Assembly: GCF_009735685.1 (NCBI RefSeq)
Contig: NZ_WHPN01000403.1
Span: forward strand, 1 to 49,032
Direction: 5' to 3'
DNA from: Streptomyces lycii
GTDB taxonomy: Bacteria > Actinomycetota > Actinomycetes > Streptomycetales > Streptomycetaceae
DNA: 49,032 nucleotides
This document shows, piece after piece, positions 1-8,695 of the stretch (positions are counted from its first letter, which is position 1; each line of letters starts with the position of its first letter). The translations under genes and the position numbers were made by a program. The notes under the pieces were generated by a model. The model was not told where the DNA came from, did no database searches, and worked only from the letters and a program-made list of their open reading frames with translations.

Positions 1-2
1 CC

Positions 3-89
3 GGTGCGGACCCCGGTGTCCGGCGGTGCGGCCGGAGCGCCGCCGCCGGAACCAGACCCGTGGAAACAGTGGAGGAGAACGAGAGATGA
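3..89 (+). CDS. C-terminal end of an upstream gene (partial)
   Basis: The third reading frame is open from the window edge to a TGA at 87-89 and would give a charged C-terminus ending in VETVEENER. Its stop overlaps the ATG at 86 of the next small ORF as ATGA, the usual sign of a translationally coupled operon. Only about 28 residues are visible, so the product cannot be named from sequence. From memory of Streptomyces gene order, a PelF-like glycosyltransferase often precedes this epimerase/spherulin pair, but nothing in these residues proves it. Confidence 0.45.
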   Translation, partial: GADPGVRRCGRSAAAGTRPVETVEENER

Positions 90-172
90 CAGGACGGCAG
101 TCACGGTTTCCGGGCCTCTGCCCGGGCCCCGCCCCCCGGCGGCGCGGCGGACGGCGGGAGGGCGTGCGATGA
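86..172 (+). CDS. 28-residue coupled small ORF
   Basis: This short ORF starts with ATG at 86 behind a strong ribosome binding site (GGAGGA at 71-76) and ends with TGA at 170-172. Its start overlaps the stop of the upstream frame (ATGA at 86-89), and its stop overlaps the epimerase start (ATGA at 169-172). A four-base overlap at both ends with a good Shine-Dalgarno suggests it is translated, either as a product or to couple the flanking genes. The predicted peptide is basic, rich in Arg, Gly and Pro, and matches no family I recognise. It may only relay ribosomes to the epimerase. Confidence 0.45.
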   Translation: MTGRQSRFPGLCPGPAPRRRGGRREGVR

Positions 173-1116
173 GGGTCCTTCTGCTCGGCGCCAACGGATA
201 CATCGGGCGGCACGTCGCCGACCGGCTGCTCGCCGACCCGGCGGTGCAGCTGACCGCGCTCGGCCGCGGGGACGACGCGGACGTCCGCTTCGACCTCGCC
301 TCCGGCAGCCCGGGAGCGCTGACCCGCTTCCTCGACGCGGTGCACCCGGGGGTCGTCGTCAACTGCGCGGGCGCCACCCGCGGCGGCGCCCGTGACCTGA
401 CCCGGCACAACACGGTGGCCGTCGCCACCGTCTGCGAGTCGCTGCGCCGCAGCCGTTGCGGTGCCCGGCTGGTGCAGCTCGGCTGCGCCTCCGAGTACGG
501 GCCCGCGCAGACCGGGTCGTCCACGGCCGAGGACGCCGTGCCGCGCCCGGGCGGCCCGTACGGGGTGAGCAAGCTCGCCGCGACCGAGCTGGTGCTCGGT
601 TCGGACCTGGACGCGGTGGTGCTGCGCGTCTTCTCCCCGGTGGGCCCGGGCACCCCCGCGGGCTCGCCGCTCGGGCGGCTCGCCGAGGCGATGCGGCGGG
701 CCATGCAGGCCGGTGACGGCGAGCTGCGGGCCGGCGGCCTCGGGGTGCAGCGGGACTTCGTCGACGTACGCGATGTCGCCCGGGCCGTGCACGCGGCCTC
801 GCTGTCGGCGGCGCAGGGCGTCGTCAACATCGGCACCGGCCGGGCCGTGCGGCTGCGGGAGGCCGCCGGGGTGCTCGCCCGGGTCGCCGGCTTCGGCGGG
901 GTTGTCCAGGAAGTGGACATCGTGTCTCAGCGCGGCGGGAGCGGACCGGGCGGGGACCATCCGCCGGGCCCGCCCGCGCACCCGTACCCGGACGGCTGCG
1001 GCAGCTGGCAGCAGGCGGACGTGCGGACGGCGCGCGACCGGCTCGGCTGGCGGCCCCGGATCGGACTGGAGGAGTCCCTGGCCGACATCTGGATGGAGGC
1101 GGCATGCCGCCTCTGA
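169..1116 (+). CDS. NAD-dependent epimerase/dehydratase
   Basis: A 315-residue extended short-chain dehydrogenase, probably a nucleotide-sugar epimerase or dehydratase. Seen: the Rossmann glycine motif GANGYIG at residues 7-13, the catalytic YxxxK as Tyr131 and Lys135 (YGVSK), and the family-typical RDFVDVRDVARAV segment in the second half. The start at 169 was chosen over the upstream in-frame codons because the Rossmann strand begins there (MRVLLLGANG) and GGGAGG lies about 7 nt upstream. It is coupled upstream to the 28-codon ORF and overlaps the next gene by 13 nt, so it is part of an operon. The sugar substrate is unknown. The pairing with a spherulin-like protein hints at surface polysaccharide metabolism, which is inference. 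Confidence 0.85.
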   Translation: MRVLLLGANGYIGRHVADRLLADPAVQLTALGRGDDADVRFDLASGSPGALTRFLDAVHPGVVVNCAGATRGGARDLTRHNTVAVATVCESLRRSRCGARLVQLGCASEYGPAQTGSSTAEDAVPRPGGPYGVSKLAATELVLGSDLDAVVLRVFSPVGPGTPAGSPLGRLAEAMRRAMQAGDGELRAGGLGVQRDFVDVRDVARAVHAASLSAAQGVVNIGTGRAVRLREAAGVLARVAGFGGVVQEVDIVSQRGGSGPGGDHPPGPPAHPYPDGCGSWQQADVRTARDRLGWRPRIGLEESLADIWMEAACRL

Positions 1117-1850
1117 CCCCGGCCGGAACCCGGCAGCCCGTCGCGGCCCGGCCCGCCGGGCTCGGCGTCGGGGTGCCCGGCTGCGCGCACCCGCTGCTCG
1201 CGCCGCTGGAGTGGGCCGGACTCGGCCGCCCCGGTGTTCCGCTGCACTGGGCCGTGCTCGATGTCGCGCACGGACCCGGGGTGCGGCCCGACCCGCACTG
1301 CCTGGAGGCCGCCGGACGCCTGCGGAACGGCGGCGTCCGGGTGCTCGGGCATCTCGACATGTGCTTCGGCGCGCGGCATCCCGCGGACATCGCGGCGGAC
1401 GCCCGCCGGTACGTGGAGTGGTATCTGGTGGACGGGTTCCTGCTGCACCGCTGCCCGTCCGGGCGGGTCGGACTCGACCGGACCCGGCGCACCGTCGCCG
1501 GTCTGCGGGCCCTCCGCGACGGCGGCCACGTCGTGCTCGGGCACGGCAGGCACCCGGACCCCGGTTATGCCGAGACCGCCGACCAGCTGGTGACCTTCGC
1601 CGGCCCGTGGTCGGAATACCGCTGGTCACAGGCGCCGGAGTGGACGGCGGAACACCCGGCCGAGCGCTTCTGCCATCTGGTTCACGGGGTGCCGCGCGGT
1701 CATCTGGAGGAGGCGCTGCGCACCGCCCGCTGGCAGGGCGCGGCCACCGTCTGGTTCACCGACCGCACCGGCCCGGACGACCCGTGGGCGACCCTTCCCG
1801 GTTACTGGGACGAGATTGTCTCGCGGATCGGAACGTCCGTCTCGGAATGA
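1104..1850 (+). CDS. Spherulation-specific family 4-like protein
   Basis: A 248-residue protein resembling the spherulin-4 family (Pfam PF12138), a TIM-barrel group related to polysaccharide-cleaving enzymes. Seen: an N-terminal strand ending in PGCAHPLLAPLEWAGL, a central LGHLDMCFGARHPADI stretch and the YVEWYLVDG segment. The start overlaps the epimerase by 13 nt, with GGAGG just upstream, so the two are translationally coupled. The classical family motif after WY..DG carries acidic residues (DGIFFDE type). Here the segment reads DGFLLHRC, so catalytic activity of the usual kind is doubtful. No signal peptide is seen, so it is probably cytoplasmic. Family confidence is good; function is unknown. 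Confidence 0.7.
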   Translation: MPPLTPAGTRQPVAARPAGLGVGVPGCAHPLLAPLEWAGLGRPGVPLHWAVLDVAHGPGVRPDPHCLEAAGRLRNGGVRVLGHLDMCFGARHPADIAADARRYVEWYLVDGFLLHRCPSGRVGLDRTRRTVAGLRALRDGGHVVLGHGRHPDPGYAETADQLVTFAGPWSEYRWSQAPEWTAEHPAERFCHLVHGVPRGHLEEALRTARWQGAATVWFTDRTGPDDPWATLPGYWDEIVSRIGTSVSE

Positions 1851-1911
1851 GTGAGGGCGTGGCAGTGTTACGAGGAGAACAACCGTCCTCTTACCGACCA
1901 ACGGAGTCCCC

Positions 1912-3090
1912 GTGTCGCTGCCACCCCTGGTCGAGCCCGCTTCGGAGCTGACCGTCGACGAGGTCCGCAGGTACTCCCGCCACCTGATCATCCCGGACGT
2001 CGGGATGGACGGGCAGAAGCGGCTCAAGAACGCCAAGGTTCTGGCCGTCGGCGCCGGAGGCCTCGGATCCCCCGCCCTGATGTACCTCGCCGCGGCCGGC
2101 GTGGGCACGCTGGGCATCATCGAGTTCGACGAGGTCGACGAGTCGAACCTGCAGCGCCAGATCATCCACAGCCAGGCGGACATCGGCCGGCCCAAGGCGG
2201 AGTCGGCGCGCGACACCGTGCTGGGCATCAACCCGTACACGAAGGTCAACCTCCACCAGGAGCGGCTCGACAGCTCCAATGTGATGGAGATCTTCGCCGA
2301 ATACGACCTGATCGTGGACGGCACGGACAACTTCGCCACCCGCTATCTGGTCAACGACGCCTGTGTGCTGCTGAACAAGCCGTACGTCTGGGGTTCGATC
2401 TACCGCTTCGACGGCCAGGCCTCCGTCTTCTGGAGCGAGCACGGCCCCTGCTACCGCTGCCTCTACCCGGAGCCCCCGCCGCCCGGCATGGTCCCGTCCT
2501 GCGCCGAGGGCGGCGTGCTCGGCGTGCTCTGCGCGTCGATCGGCTCCATCCAGGTCAACGAGGCGATCAAGCTGCTCGCCGGCATCGGTGACCCCCTGGT
2601 CGGCCGACTGATGATCTACGACGCGCTGGAGATGACGTACCGCCAGGTCAAGGTCCGCAAGGACCCGGACTGCGCGGTCTGCGGGCCGAACGCCACCGTC
2701 ACCGAGCTGATCGACTACGAGGCCTTCTGCGGCGTCGTGTCCGAGGAGGCGCAGGAGGCGGCCGCCGGTTCGACGATCACTCCGGCGCAGCTCAAGGAGT
2801 GGATCGACGGGGACGAGAAGATCGACATCATCGACGTCCGCGAGCCGAACGAGTACGAGATCGTCTCGATCCCGGGCGCCCGGCTGATCCCGAAGAACGA
2901 GTTCCTGATGGGCAACGCCCTCCAGGACATGCCGCAGGACCGGAAGATCGTCCTGCACTGCAAGACGGGTGTCCGCTCGGCGGAGGTCCTCGCGGTGCTG
3001 AAGAACGCGGGCTTCGCGGACGCGGTGCACGTGGGCGGCGGCGTGATCGGCTGGGTGAACCAGATCGAGCCCGAGAAGCCGGTGTACTGA
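1912..3090 (+). CDS. moeZ: Adenylyltransferase/sulfurtransferase MoeZ
   Basis: A 392-residue MoeZ/MoeBR protein. It adenylates the C-terminal glycine of ubiquitin-like sulfur carriers (MoaD, ThiS, CysO type) and then supplies sulfur through a rhodanese domain, feeding molybdopterin and other thio-cofactor pathways. Seen: the ATP-binding GAGGLG near residues 47-52, the E1-type strand DEVDESNLQRQ, zinc ligands Cys180/Cys183 and Cys254/Cys257, a conserved Cys197 (PSCAEGGVLG), and a C-terminal rhodanese domain from about residue 285 with the active loop CKTGVR at Cys350. The GTG start at 1912 has GGAG 6 nt upstream. Length matches mycobacterial and streptomycete MoeZ. It lies 61 nt after the spherulin-like gene and is followed by a strong terminator hairpin. 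Streptomyces MoeZ can serve several secondary-metabolite sulfur carriers, so it is probably multifunctional. Confidence 0.93.
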   Translation: MSLPPLVEPASELTVDEVRRYSRHLIIPDVGMDGQKRLKNAKVLAVGAGGLGSPALMYLAAAGVGTLGIIEFDEVDESNLQRQIIHSQADIGRPKAESARDTVLGINPYTKVNLHQERLDSSNVMEIFAEYDLIVDGTDNFATRYLVNDACVLLNKPYVWGSIYRFDGQASVFWSEHGPCYRCLYPEPPPPGMVPSCAEGGVLGVLCASIGSIQVNEAIKLLAGIGDPLVGRLMIYDALEMTYRQVKVRKDPDCAVCGPNATVTELIDYEAFCGVVSEEAQEAAAGSTITPAQLKEWIDGDEKIDIIDVREPNEYEIVSIPGARLIPKNEFLMGNALQDMPQDRKIVLHCKTGVRSAEVLAVLKNAGFADAVHVGGGVIGWVNQIEPEKPVY

Positions 3091-3121
3091 CACACGGCCG
3101 GCTCCGCCCCGGTTCGTGTGT

Positions 3122-3161
3122 GACAGTGCCCGGCGCACCGCGAGGTGCGCCGGGCACTGTC
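3122..3161. terminator. Perfect 18-bp hairpin after moeZ
   Basis: Arms 3122-3139 and 3144-3161 are exact reverse complements with a GCGA tetraloop. It lies 31 nt after the moeZ stop. There is no U-tract, as is common for Streptomyces terminators. It can act on both strands between convergent genes. Confidence 0.85.
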
Positions 3162-3211
3162 GTGTGCGCGGGGACGGGCGGTCACGGGCGCGCTCTGCCG
3201 TTCCCGCCCCG

Positions 3212-3363
3212 GGCCCTCACGTGCCGATCCGGCTGTCACGTGCCGGGCTGTCACGTGCCGGGCTGTCACGTGCCGCCCCGGCTTTCACATGCATCCGGCT
3301 TTCACGTCCCGGGCTCTCGCCAGCCGATCCGGCTGTCACGTGCTGCCCCGGCTGTCACGTGCA
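3212..3363. repeat. 15-bp CACGTG-containing tandem repeat
   Basis: Three near-perfect copies of a 15-bp unit (GGCTGTCACGTGCCG) run from 3231 to 3275, flanked by decayed copies. TCACGTG or a one-base variant recurs at about eight places to 3363. The last copy contains the stop codon of the convergent lipoprotein hydrolase (TGA inside CACGTGACAG on the minus strand). Each unit carries the palindrome CACGTG. No gene lies between 3091 and 3354. Confidence 0.8.
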
Positions 3364-4956
3364 GGTCTTGCCGTCCTCGGGGACCTCGCCCTTCAGGAGG
3401 TACGCGTCGATCGTCCGCTGCGTACAGGGGTTGCCGGTCATGTATGCCCCGTGGCCCTCGCCCTCGTACGTCAGGTGGACGCCGACGTCCTCGCCCAGCT
3501 CGTCGGCCATGATCCGGGCTCCCTCGTAGGGCGTCGCCGGGTCGCCGGTGGTGCCGACGACCAGGATCGGGGCGGCGCCCTCGGCGCTCACCTCGGCGTG
3601 CTCCGCGGTGCCCCGCACGGGCCAGTCGGCGCACCAGCCGGCCAGGTCCCAGGCCAGGAAGGCGCCGAAGACGGGGGAGACCTCGCGGAACTCCGGCAGC
3701 TGCTTCTTCGCCTCGGCCGCCGTCAGCCGGCTGGTGGAGTCGGCGCAGGAGATGGCCCGCTGGGAGTGGGCCTGGGTGCCGTAACTGCCGTCCTCGCCCC
3801 GCTCGTTGTACTGGTCGGCCAGGGTGAGCAGCAGGTCGCCGGTGCCCGCGTCGAAGGCCTCCCGCAGGCCCTGGGTGAGGTACTGCCAGGAGCTTTCGTT
3901 GTAGAGCGACATGACGATCCCGGTCAGCGCCTGGTTCTCGGTCAGCTTCCGCCCGTCGTCGGAGGTCGGCAGCGGCTCCCCGTCCAGGCGCTCCAGCAGG
4001 CCGGTGATCTTCTTCACGCCCGCGTCCGGGTCCGCGCCGGTGGGGCAGGAGGCGCCCTTGCTCGCGCAGTCGGCGAGGTAGTTCTCCAGGGCCCGCTGGA
4101 AGCCGGTGGCCTGGTTGAGGGCGTGCTTCACGTCGTCCGCCGAGGGGTCGACGACCGCGTCCAGCACCATCCGGCCGACGTTGCCGGGGAAGAGGTGGGC
4201 GTAGGTGCCGCCGAGCTCGGTGCCGTAGGAGAAGCCGAAGTAGTTCAGCTTGTCGTCCCCGAGCACCTCCCGCATCAGGTCCATGTCGCGGGCCGCGTCC
4301 TCGGTGGAGACGTGCGGCAGCACGGCGCCCGAGCGGCGCTCGCAGCCGGCGGCGAAGGACCGGGCGTCGGCGAGGAACGCCTTCTCCTCGGCCGCGTCGT
4401 CGGGCGTGTGGTCGAGGTCCGCGGCCGCCGCGGCCGCCCGGTCGTCCCGGCAGACCACGCCGGAGCTGCGGGCGACGCCGCGCGGGTCGAAGCTGACCAG
4501 GTCGTAACGGTCGGAGAGGCTGCGGAAGATCTCGGCGCTGCCGGGGAGGGCGGAGACCCCGGAGCCACCGGGGCCACCGAAGTTGAACAGCAGCGAACCG
4601 ATCCGGTCGCCCTTGTCCCGGGCCTTGGAGCGGATCATGGCGAGGTCGATCGTCTTCCCGTCCGGCTTCCGGTAGTCGAGCGGGGCCTTCAGCTCCGCGC
4701 ACTGCCAGTCGGCGCCGGGTGGTCCCGCAGGCGCGCCCTCGGCCGCGCTCGGCGGGGGACAGGTCTTCCAGTCCGGCTTCTGGCCGGTGAGTTCGGCGGG
4801 CAGGGCGGGCTGCCGCGCCCCGCCGTCCGCGGCCGGGGCGGAGGAGGAGGCCTTCGCCTTCGGTTCCTCGCTGCCGCTCTGGCAGCCGGCCGTCGTGGCG
4901 ACGGCCAGCAGGGCGGCCGCCGCGAGCAGGGCGCCCGCGCGCACGGATCGGGTCAT
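3355..4956 (-). CDS. Secreted lipoprotein peptidase, alpha/beta hydrolase (TAP/Slp type)
   Basis: A 533-residue exported alpha/beta hydrolase of the tripeptidyl-aminopeptidase/SlpD-SlpE group. It probably removes short N-terminal peptides from secreted proteins at the outer face of the membrane. Seen: a signal peptide with an arginine-bearing N-terminus, a hydrophobic alanine/leucine core and a lipobox TAGC with Cys25; the oxyanion segment NFGGPGGSG near 125-133; the nucleophile elbow GFSYG with Ser243; a C-terminal TAP-like domain with VVGTTGDPATP (acid) and GEGHGAY (histidine). A GGAG ribosome binding site precedes ATG 4956. It lies downstream of the molybdate genes on the same strand but has its own probable promoter, so it need not be co-transcribed. 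The exact peptide specificity is not visible. Confidence 0.85.
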   Translation of the reverse strand: MTRSVRAGALLAAAALLAVATTAGCQSGSEEPKAKASSSAPAADGGARQPALPAELTGQKPDWKTCPPPSAAEGAPAGPPGADWQCAELKAPLDYRKPDGKTIDLAMIRSKARDKGDRIGSLLFNFGGPGGSGVSALPGSAEIFRSLSDRYDLVSFDPRGVARSSGVVCRDDRAAAAAADLDHTPDDAAEEKAFLADARSFAAGCERRSGAVLPHVSTEDAARDMDLMREVLGDDKLNYFGFSYGTELGGTYAHLFPGNVGRMVLDAVVDPSADDVKHALNQATGFQRALENYLADCASKGASCPTGADPDAGVKKITGLLERLDGEPLPTSDDGRKLTENQALTGIVMSLYNESSWQYLTQGLREAFDAGTGDLLLTLADQYNERGEDGSYGTQAHSQRAISCADSTSRLTAAEAKKQLPEFREVSPVFGAFLAWDLAGWCADWPVRGTAEHAEVSAEGAAPILVVGTTGDPATPYEGARIMADELGEDVGVHLTYEGEGHGAYMTGNPCTQRTIDAYLLKGEVPEDGKTCT

Positions 4957-5024
4957 GCGTGATGCTCCGTCTCGGATGATCCGCCGGCTGTGGGGCGCAC
5001 GACGCGAATGGTTGTTCGGTCGTC

Positions 5025-5030
5025 ATCGTA
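5025..5030 (-). promoter_or_regulatory. Candidate -10 box for the lipoprotein peptidase
   Basis: On the minus strand TACGAT lies about 70 nt upstream of the ATG at 4956, within the gap 4957-5079. No clear -35 is seen. The hexamer fits the TANNNT consensus of the housekeeping sigma factor. Confidence 0.35.
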
Positions 5031-5079
5031 GAGGCCGCCGGGGACGGCCGCCGGTCGGCGGACGATTTCGAGCCCGGGC

Positions 5080-7521
5080 TCAGAGCGCCACCAGTGTCAC
5101 CTCGGTCGCCTTCACGCTCACCCAGACGGGCGAGCCCTCGGCCAGGCCCAGTTCGGCGACCGCGTGCGGGGTGACCTCGGCGACCACGTCCGGTTCCGCG
5201 GCGACCAGCACCCGCAGCCGGCCGCCCTGTGCCGTGATCTCGCGCACCGTGCCCGGCCAGACGTTGCGCGGGCTGCCGGAGGGCCGGGCGTTGTGCAGCG
5301 ACACGGCCTCCGGGCCCACGACGGCCAGCCCGGCCGCGCCCGGCACGGGCAGCGGCTCGGCCGCGGCGACGCTGCCCCCGCCGTCGAGCACCAGACCGCC
5401 GTCCGCCGCGGTGCCCGGCCACGCGTTGCGGCCGAGCATCCGGGCCACCCAGGGTGAGCGGGGGTGCCGGGCGACCTCGACGGGCCCGGCGTACTGCACG
5501 GTGCGCCCCTCCTCCAGTACGAGCACCCGGTCCGCGAGCGAGACCGCCTCCACCGGATCGTGCGTGACGACCAGGCAGACGCCGGGGAAGCCGGCCAGAT
5601 GGGTGCGGAGGGTGTGCCGCACCTGGGCTCGGGTGGTCTGGTCGAGCGCGGCCAGCGGCTCGTCCAGCAGCAGCAGCCGGGGGCGTGCGGCGAGAGCGCG
5701 CGCCAGGGCCACGCGCTGTGCCTGTCCGCCCGAGAGCTGGGCCGGGCGCCGCTGCGCCAGTTCGCCCACGCCGAGGCGGTCCAGCCACTCCTGGGCCAGG
5801 CGGCGCGCGTCGGACTTGCCCGCGCCCTGGGCGCGCGCTCCGTACGCGGTGTTGGCCAGGGCCGTCAGATGCGGGAACAGCGCGCCGTCCTGCGGCACCC
5901 AGGCGATGCGCCGCCGGTGCGCGGGTACGCCGGAGACCTCGGCCGTGCCGAGCAGCAGCCGGTGCGCCCGGGCCCGGGGGGTGAGGCCGAGCAGGGCGCG
6001 GAGCAGGGTCGTCTTGCCCGCGCCGTTCGGGCCGACGACGGCGACCGTGTGCCCGGCGGGCACGTCGAGGTCGACGCGGCTGGCCCCGCCGACCCCGGCG
6101 GCGAGGGCCCACCCGGTGTCGGCGCCGGGAGCCGTCCCGGGGCGGGCGACGGGGCCGGTCCCGTCGCCGGGGGCCGTGGGGGTGCGGGGGGCCGGGCCGG
6201 GCTCGGTGGTGTCCGTGGATGTCGGGGCGTCCGAGGCGGTGTGGGGGCTGGTGTCCGTGGGGGTGGGGGAGGCCGGGCCGGTCCCGTCGCCGGTTGCGGC
6301 AGGGGTTCCGGTGCCGGGGCGTGCGGAGGCACCGGTTCCGGTGTCTGCGGTGCCCGTGGTGCCGCCCGGAGGCGGAGTGTCCGCGTCCGCCGGCCCCGTT
6401 GCGTCCGCCGACCCGGCCGTGCCCGCGGGCTGGACTGTGTCCGCGGGTTGAGTCGTGCCGGCGGGCTGATCCGTGTCCGCCGGTGCGGCCGGGATCCGCG
6501 GTGGGGCCGCGTGCGTCGGGCCCGCGTCCGTCGGTGCGGTCGGGGACGTCGGTGCGGTCGGGGACGTCAGTGCGGCCGGAGTCGGCGGTGCGGCCGGAGT
6601 CGGCGGTGCGGCCGTGCCCGCCGGGCTCGCGGGACTCGCCGGGCTCGCGGGGCGGCGGCCGCGGACGGCGGCCAGCACGGCGGTGGCGACGACCAGCAGC
6701 AGCAGGGAGACCGCCGTCGCGCCCTCCGGGTCGTCCTGCAACAGCAGATAGACCTGGAGCGGCAGCGTCTGCGTGGCACCGGGCAGGTTCCCGGCGAAGG
6801 TGATCGTCGCCCCGAACTCGCCCAGCGCCCGGGCCCAGCACAGGGCGGCGCCCGCGAACAGCCCCGGGGCGACCATCGGGAGCGTGACGGTGCGGAAGGC
6901 GTGGAGCGGGGAGGCCCCCAGGGACGCGGCCGTCTCCTCGTACCGCGGATGGAGGCCGGCGAGCGCGCCATCCAGGCTGATCACCAGGAACGGCAGCGAC
7001 ACGAAGGCCGCGGCGACCACGGCTCCGGCGGTCGTGAAGGGCAGCGTGATCCCCGTCCACTCCTCCAGCCGGCCGCCGAGCAGCCCGCTCCGCCCGTACC
7101 CCTGGAGCAGCGCGACCCCGGCGACGGTCGGCGGCAGCACCATCGGCAGCATGATCAGGCAGCGCACGAGGGCCTTGCCGGGGAAGTCCGTACGGGCCAG
7201 CAGCCACGCGAGCGGCACGCCCAGCAGCAGGGACAGCAGCAGCGCCCAGCCGGACACGGCCAGCGACAGCAGCAGGGCCTCGCTGACGGCCGGAGCGGTC
7301 AGCCGCCGCGGCAGCTCCGTCCAGGGCGTCCCGGCGAGCACCCCGGACAGCGGGATCAGCAGGAAGAGCACGGCGAGCGCCGCCGGCAGGGTGAGCGCGA
7401 GCGGCGCACGCCCCGGGCGGTTCCCCTTCCGGCCCGGGAATCCCGGCCCCTTCCGGGCCGTTGGCCCCGGCCGGTTCCCCTTCCGGGCCGGGACGAGCCC
7501 CGGGCCGTCTTCCGCGCTCAC
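5080..7521 (-). CDS. modBC: Molybdate ABC transporter permease-ATPase fusion (ModB-ModC)
   Basis: An 813-residue fusion of the membrane and ATPase parts of a molybdate importer. The permease half (about 42-288) has several hydrophobic spans and the EAA-loop motif ([10 protein letters not shown], 195-204) that docks on the ATPase. A Pro/Ala/Thr/Gly-rich linker spans about 290-470. The ATPase half has Walker A GPNGAGKT (497-504), Q-loop Gln544, signature LSGGQ (596-600), Walker B LLLLDEP (616-622) and switch His654. A C-terminal TOBE/Mop domain (about 750-813) would bind oxyanion. The GTG start at 7521 overlaps the modA stop as GTGA, so the genes are coupled. No frameshift is seen. ModB and ModC are usually separate proteins; fused forms may exist in other Streptomyces. 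Tungstate is an alternative substrate. Confidence 0.88.
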   Translation of the reverse strand: MSAEDGPGLVPARKGNRPGPTARKGPGFPGRKGNRPGRAPLALTLPAALAVLFLLIPLSGVLAGTPWTELPRRLTAPAVSEALLLSLAVSGWALLLSLLLGVPLAWLLARTDFPGKALVRCLIMLPMVLPPTVAGVALLQGYGRSGLLGGRLEEWTGITLPFTTAGAVVAAAFVSLPFLVISLDGALAGLHPRYEETAASLGASPLHAFRTVTLPMVAPGLFAGAALCWARALGEFGATITFAGNLPGATQTLPLQVYLLLQDDPEGATAVSLLLLVVATAVLAAVRGRRPASPASPASPAGTAAPPTPAAPPTPAALTSPTAPTSPTAPTDAGPTHAAPPRIPAAPADTDQPAGTTQPADTVQPAGTAGSADATGPADADTPPPGGTTGTADTGTGASARPGTGTPAATGDGTGPASPTPTDTSPHTASDAPTSTDTTEPGPAPRTPTAPGDGTGPVARPGTAPGADTGWALAAGVGGASRVDLDVPAGHTVAVVGPNGAGKTTLLRALLGLTPRARAHRLLLGTAEVSGVPAHRRRIAWVPQDGALFPHLTALANTAYGARAQGAGKSDARRLAQEWLDRLGVGELAQRRPAQLSGGQAQRVALARALAARPRLLLLDEPLAALDQTTRAQVRHTLRTHLAGFPGVCLVVTHDPVEAVSLADRVLVLEEGRTVQYAGPVEVARHPRSPWVARMLGRNAWPGTAADGGLVLDGGGSVAAAEPLPVPGAAGLAVVGPEAVSLHNARPSGSPRNVWPGTVREITAQGGRLRVLVAAEPDVVAEVTPHAVAELGLAEGSPVWVSVKATEVTLVAL

Positions 7522-8351
7522 GGCTTCTGGAACCCGGCGTCGCGGAGCAGCCGCTGCGCCGGTTCCGTGCCCAGCCAGCGCACGAAGTCGGCTGCCTGCT
7601 CGGGGTGGGCCGAGCCGGTCAGCGCGGCTGCGGGGTAGGACGCCACGGCGTTCTGCGCGTCGGGCACGTCCACGGTGGCGACCCGGCCCTTCGCGGTCGC
7701 GGCGTCCGTACGGTAGACGAGGCCCGCGTCCGCCTCGCCCAGCCGCACCTTGCTGAGCACGGCACGGACGTTCGGCTCCTGGGAGACGGGCTCCACGCCG
7801 ACGCCGGCCCGGTCGAGCACCCGGTCCGCGTAGCGGCCCACCGGCACCTCGGGGGCGGCGAGCACGACCTTGAGGTCCGGCCGGTCCAGGTCCGCCAGGC
7901 CCCGCACGCCCTCGGGGTTGCCCGGCGCGGTCACGATCGTCAGCCGGTTCTTCGCGATCACGGCCGGTTTCCCGGTGCTGTCGCCGACGGACGCCATGGT
8001 GGCCTCGTCGGCGGTGACGAGCGCGTCGGCGGGCAGCCCCTGCCGCACCTGCGCGGCCAGCGCCTGCGACCCCGCGAAGGAGAAGCGCAGCCGGGTGCCG
8101 GGGTGCTCCTTCTCGTACGCGGCACCCGCCCGGTCGAACACTTCGGTGAGCGAGGAGGCGGCGAGCACCGTCAGGGTCACGTCACCCTCCCCGCCGGCGT
8201 CCGAGCCGCCGCCGGGAGCGCAGCCCGCGGCGGCCGCGCAGAGCAGCAGGGTCGTGAGCGCGGCCGGTGCCGCCGACGGCGTCGAGCGGGCGGTCCGGCG
8301 GCGGCCGGCTGGATGGCGGCCGGGTCGGCGGACGGCGGCGCGGCGGGGCAT
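7518..8351 (-). CDS. modA: Molybdate-binding lipoprotein ModA
   Basis: A 277-residue periplasmic-type binding protein that captures molybdate at the outer membrane face and delivers it to ModBC. The start at 8351 was chosen because a signal peptide follows directly: basic N-terminus, hydrophobic [14 protein letters not shown] core and lipobox AAGC with Cys44. GGAG lies about 6 nt upstream. The frame stays open upstream to 8690, but that part is a Ser/Pro low-complexity run without signal-peptide character. After the lipobox come the typical [10 protein letters not shown] first strand, [11 protein letters not shown] and [11 protein letters not shown] segments that line the oxyanion site in ModA. 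The stop overlaps the start of modBC by four bases. Confidence 0.9.
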   Translation of the reverse strand: MPRRAAVRRPGRHPAGRRRTARSTPSAAPAALTTLLLCAAAAGCAPGGGSDAGGEGDVTLTVLAASSLTEVFDRAGAAYEKEHPGTRLRFSFAGSQALAAQVRQGLPADALVTADEATMASVGDSTGKPAVIAKNRLTIVTAPGNPEGVRGLADLDRPDLKVVLAAPEVPVGRYADRVLDRAGVGVEPVSQEPNVRAVLSKVRLGEADAGLVYRTDAATAKGRVATVDVPDAQNAVASYPAAALTGSAHPEQAADFVRWLGTEPAQRLLRDAGFQKP

Positions 8352-8695
8352 CGGCTCTCCGGACGGGACGGACCCGCGCGAGGCGGCCGGGTCGGCGGAC
8401 GGTGACGTGGGGCGCCGCGCGCGGAGGGGCGGTGACGACGGCGACGGCGATGGCGGCGAGGACCGTGACGACGACGGTGAGGGTGAGGGTGGCCATCGTG
8501 AGGATCGTGACAACGACAACGACGGCGACAACGGCGACAACGGCGAGAACGATGACGACGGCGACAACGATGACGACGGCGACAACGATGACGACGCGGA
8601 GGGGCCGGTGGCCGGAAGTCCGGGAGGTCCGGGAGGTCCGGGCGGTCCGGGCGGGGGAGCGGGCGGGAGCGGCGCGGACACGGGCGGCACCCGGT
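8352..8695. repeat. Spacer between regulator and modA with Asp/Asn-codon repeats
   Basis: No gene is supported in this 344-bp gap. From about 8499 to 8600 it holds a tandem array built on 9-bp (GACAACGGC-like) and 18-bp (GACAACGATGACGACGGC) units. A smaller 9-bp array (GGAGGTCCG-like) follows at about 8628-8652. All three minus-strand phases lack stops over much of it, which inflates apparent ORFs. Any promoter for modA would lie here, but I see no convincing one. Confidence 0.7.

Noticed and set aside
8182..8600. A hydrophobic Val/Ile-rich minus-strand frame ([21 protein letters not shown] and the Val run upstream) resembling a membrane protein
   Set aside because: The Val run is a by-product of the GAC/AAC/GAT repeats and contains no start codon. 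The frame then runs into modA in the wrong phase.
7518..8690. A longer ModA starting at 8690
   Set aside because: The extra 113 residues are Ser/Pro repeats from the spacer array, and the lipoprotein signal begins only at 8351.
8352..8695. A molybdenum-cofactor riboswitch upstream of modA
   Set aside because: The gap is filled by tandem repeats and shows no multi-stem conserved fold; regulation by the HTH-TOBE protein is a simpler explanation.
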